From assembly GCA_902778055.1 (NCBI GenBank), contig CACYWL010000017.1, positions 16,073 through 69,477 of the forward strand: a DNA stretch of 53,405 nt, in the 5' to 3' direction. Below the pieces are notes generated by a model. It saw only the letters and a list, made by a program, of their open reading frames with translations. It did no database searches and had not been told where the DNA came from. Position numbers and translations under genes: made by a program. How positions within the stretch are numbered: the stretch's first letter is position 1; each line of letters starts with the position of its first letter. Source of the DNA: an uncultured Eubacteriales bacterium (lineage in GTDB: Bacteria; Bacillota; Clostridia; Christensenellales; Aristaeellaceae). Of this stretch, positions 52,494-53,405 are shown one piece after another.

Positions 52494-52883
52494 TTACGTG
52501 CGTTTCATTTGCTTTCGCTGATAGTAGCTGCGCTGTTTGACCCGGTTGCGGAGTCGCTCGTGAAGAGGTTTGCAGTGCGGGCAGTATCGCTGTCGACCGC
52601 TGTTGGGGATGAAAGCTCCTCCGCACCAGGCGCAGGTTCTTTCATTTGGCCGGGTCACATCTTCTTCCCGAAGCAGTTCTGTCCAGATGATCCGATTCAA
52701 TTCCGGATTGATGGGCAGCACGCATTCCAGAAAATAATCGCAGTCAATAGCGCCGTCGTGAATCGTCGGATACCGGGGATTGATGATGGTGCACTCTCCA
52801 TCCTCAATACATTTCCCACCGATGTAATTGCAGCATTCTCCATGCGCCAGAGTTCTGACATTCCGGATTAACATGTTGTTCAT
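52494..52883 (-). CDS. Cysteine-rich VLP domain protein
   Basis: 129 aa from ATG 52883, which has GAGGAG about 11 nt upstream; ATG 52922 has none. The N-terminal half has LAHGECCNYIGGKCI, GECTIINP and CDYFLECVLPINPEL, the motif that names the Cys_rich_VLP family of conjugative and integrative elements. The C-terminal half is a separate zinc ribbon: CAWCGGAFIPNSGRQRYCPH then C, followed by a basic helix (RLRNRVKQRSYYQRKQMKR) suited to nucleic-acid binding. Function is not established. First visible gene of the minus-strand element operon. Confidence 0.8.
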   Translation of the reverse strand: MNNMLIRNVRTLAHGECCNYIGGKCIEDGECTIINPRYPTIHDGAIDCDYFLECVLPINPELNRIIWTELLREEDVTRPNERTCAWCGGAFIPNSGRQRYCPHCKPLHERLRNRVKQRSYYQRKQMKRT

Positions 52884-52967
52884 TCGTTTGGACTCTCCTC
52901 GTTTACATTCATCTTCCATCATGATCTGGCTGTGTGTCCGATTACACAGTCAGGAACAGTTGCGGCG

Positions 52968-53014
52968 CTGCTCTGCGTTCGGATCATGCTTCGCGGCTGC
53001 ATGACGCAGAGCAG
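52968..53014. repeat. Strong bulged hairpin upstream of the VLP gene
   Basis: CTGCTCTGCGT (52968-52978) pairs with ACGCAGAGCAG (53004-53014), and inside it CATGC (52985-52989) pairs with GCATG (52999-53003), leaving a 6-nt bulge. The segment TGCGTTCGG (52974-52982) could instead pair with CTGAACGCA (53022-53030), giving two exclusive folds. Confidence 0.65.
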
Positions 53015-53308
53015 TGTTTATCTGAACGCACAGGATAGCTTTTCCTGTACGGGAAGTCATAGAGGCAATTCGTATGACTTTGGCTTCCGCTGACACCATA
53101 TCACATGGCTTCCAAAATCGTTTTCATGTTTTGAAAACTTCAGAAAGCGTTGCAGCGTAAGGCTTTGTTGGCATTTTTGCGTCTGGCTAAATTTCTGAAA
53201 TGACGGTTTTACTGGGGTTCCCGGGCCAAAAGATTTCACGAAATGAAATTTATTTTTTCAGAAGACCGTCTTCATGCTCTCCTGAAAACAGCCCCGGAGA
53301 ATAGTAGT

Positions 53309-53391
53309 TATCCCGAAAAAAGTATTATCCCGAAGAGAGAAGCAGAACCCTTGTCCCATAAGGATTCCTTGCAAAATTCTTCGGGATAATA
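53309..53391. repeat. TTATCCCGAA repeats: two direct and one inverted copy
   Basis: TTATCCCGAA at 53309-53318 and 53325-53334 (16 bp apart) and its reverse complement at 53380-53389. The second and third copies extend to a 14-bp perfect inverted repeat, TATTATCCCGAAGA (53323-53336) / TCTTCGGGATAATA (53378-53391), which encloses the right 16-bp repeat. Confidence 0.85.
53338..53353 (-). repeat. 16-bp inverted repeat, right copy
   Basis: AGAAGCAGAACCCTTG, the exact reverse complement of 50756-50771. It is followed at once by TCCCAT, so TGTCCCAT spans 53352-53359. The reverse complement of that 8-mer, ATGGGACA, also occurs at 50836-50843 beside the int stop. Confidence 0.9.
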
Positions 53392-53405
53392 TTTTGAGGT
53401 TCAGG

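Larger units (their letters stand above)
50776..53405. mobile_element. End or remnant of an integrative element beside tRNA-Leu
   Basis: Tyrosine integrase (frameshifted), excisionase-like HTH and Cys-rich VLP genes lie on the minus strand directly beyond a tRNA array, a classic integration spot. Base composition is clearly more AT-rich than the chromosome to the left, most strongly after 52900. No relaxase, capsid or replication gene is visible, so this is either one end of a larger element running past the window or a decayed remnant. The left boundary is placed at the tRNA terminator by inference; the right boundary is not seen. Confidence 0.65.
52884..53405. other. Gene-poor AT-rich region with many inverted repeats
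   Basis: 522 bp with no convincing gene. It contains a bulged hairpin (52968-53014), AAGTCATA/TATGACTT (53054-53080), TTTTCAG/CTGAAAA (53255-53288) overlapping GAAGACCGTCTTC, the right 16-bp repeat (53338-53353) and the TTATCCCGAA repeats (53309-53391). A 60-codon minus-strand frame (53057-53239) is open but lacks a ribosome site. This could be a control or attachment region of the element. Confidence 0.6.

Noticed and set aside
53057..53239. 60-codon minus-strand frame in the AT-rich region
   Set aside because: It starts at GTG with no Shine-Dalgarno, has no recognisable motif and runs through several inverted repeats.

Overview
The window looks like chromosome of a GC-rich member of the Bacillota, class Clostridia. 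The evidence is a PolC-type polymerase, the Firmicutes gene order frr-uppS-cdsA-dxr-rseP-ispG-polC, consensus sigma-A promoters, strong Shine-Dalgarno sites, strictly anaerobic enzymes (indolepyruvate:ferredoxin oxidoreductase) and monoderm cell-wall genes. The protein styles resemble Christensenellales-type gut or rumen clostridia, but that placement is an impression, not something I could test.

Layout. 1-2142 is the end of a branched-chain amino-acid ABC operon (livM partial, livG, livF). 2225-5967 (-) holds two large polytopic membrane proteins: a GT-C-like protein and a DUF6020-like protein. 6220-16565 (+) is the translation / isoprenoid / phospholipid / replication cluster frr, uppS, cdsA, dxr, rseP, ispG, polC, followed by a DivIC-like protein and a Ppx/GppA phosphatase. 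A bidirectional terminator separates these from degV (-). 19168-20067 (+) encodes a secreted Ala/Glu-rich coiled-coil protein with its own promoter.

20138-29423 (-) is a five-gene oligopeptide ABC transporter operon, oppA-oppB-oppC-oppD-oppF, plus a membrane-anchored, degenerate ApbE-like protein. Nearly every subunit is remodelled. OppA appears circularly permuted, OppB carries a large extra ectodomain, OppD has a long coiled-coil insertion beside the Walker A region, and OppF ends in two transmembrane helices. I regard this as the most unusual gene system in the window.

29695-38503 (+) holds an ACT-domain/DUF711 pair, obgE, yhbY, murC, alr, a membrane protein, rsmD, coaD and a coiled-coil protein, ending in a strong terminator. 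38612-44371 (-) holds aromatic amino-acid entry genes (DAHP synthase; chorismate mutase-prephenate dehydratase), an acyl-CoA ligase, a sirtuin and an RluA-type pseudouridine synthase. 44501-48838 (+) is iorA-iorB-paaK-ACT, which would turn aryl-pyruvates and aryl-acetates into aryl-acetyl-CoA. A ROK fructokinase follows.

49988-50738 is a seven-gene tRNA array (Pro, Glu, CAU, Asp, Thr, Tyr, Leu) behind one promoter and ahead of one terminator. Directly beyond the tRNA-Leu lies foreign, visibly more AT-rich DNA: a tyrosine integrase broken by a frameshift just before its catalytic Tyr, an excisionase-like HTH protein, a Cys-rich VLP protein, and about 500 bp of gene-poor DNA full of inverted repeats. 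A perfect 16-bp inverted repeat brackets this segment, one copy overlapping the tRNA operon terminator. It is probably an end or remnant of an integrative element.
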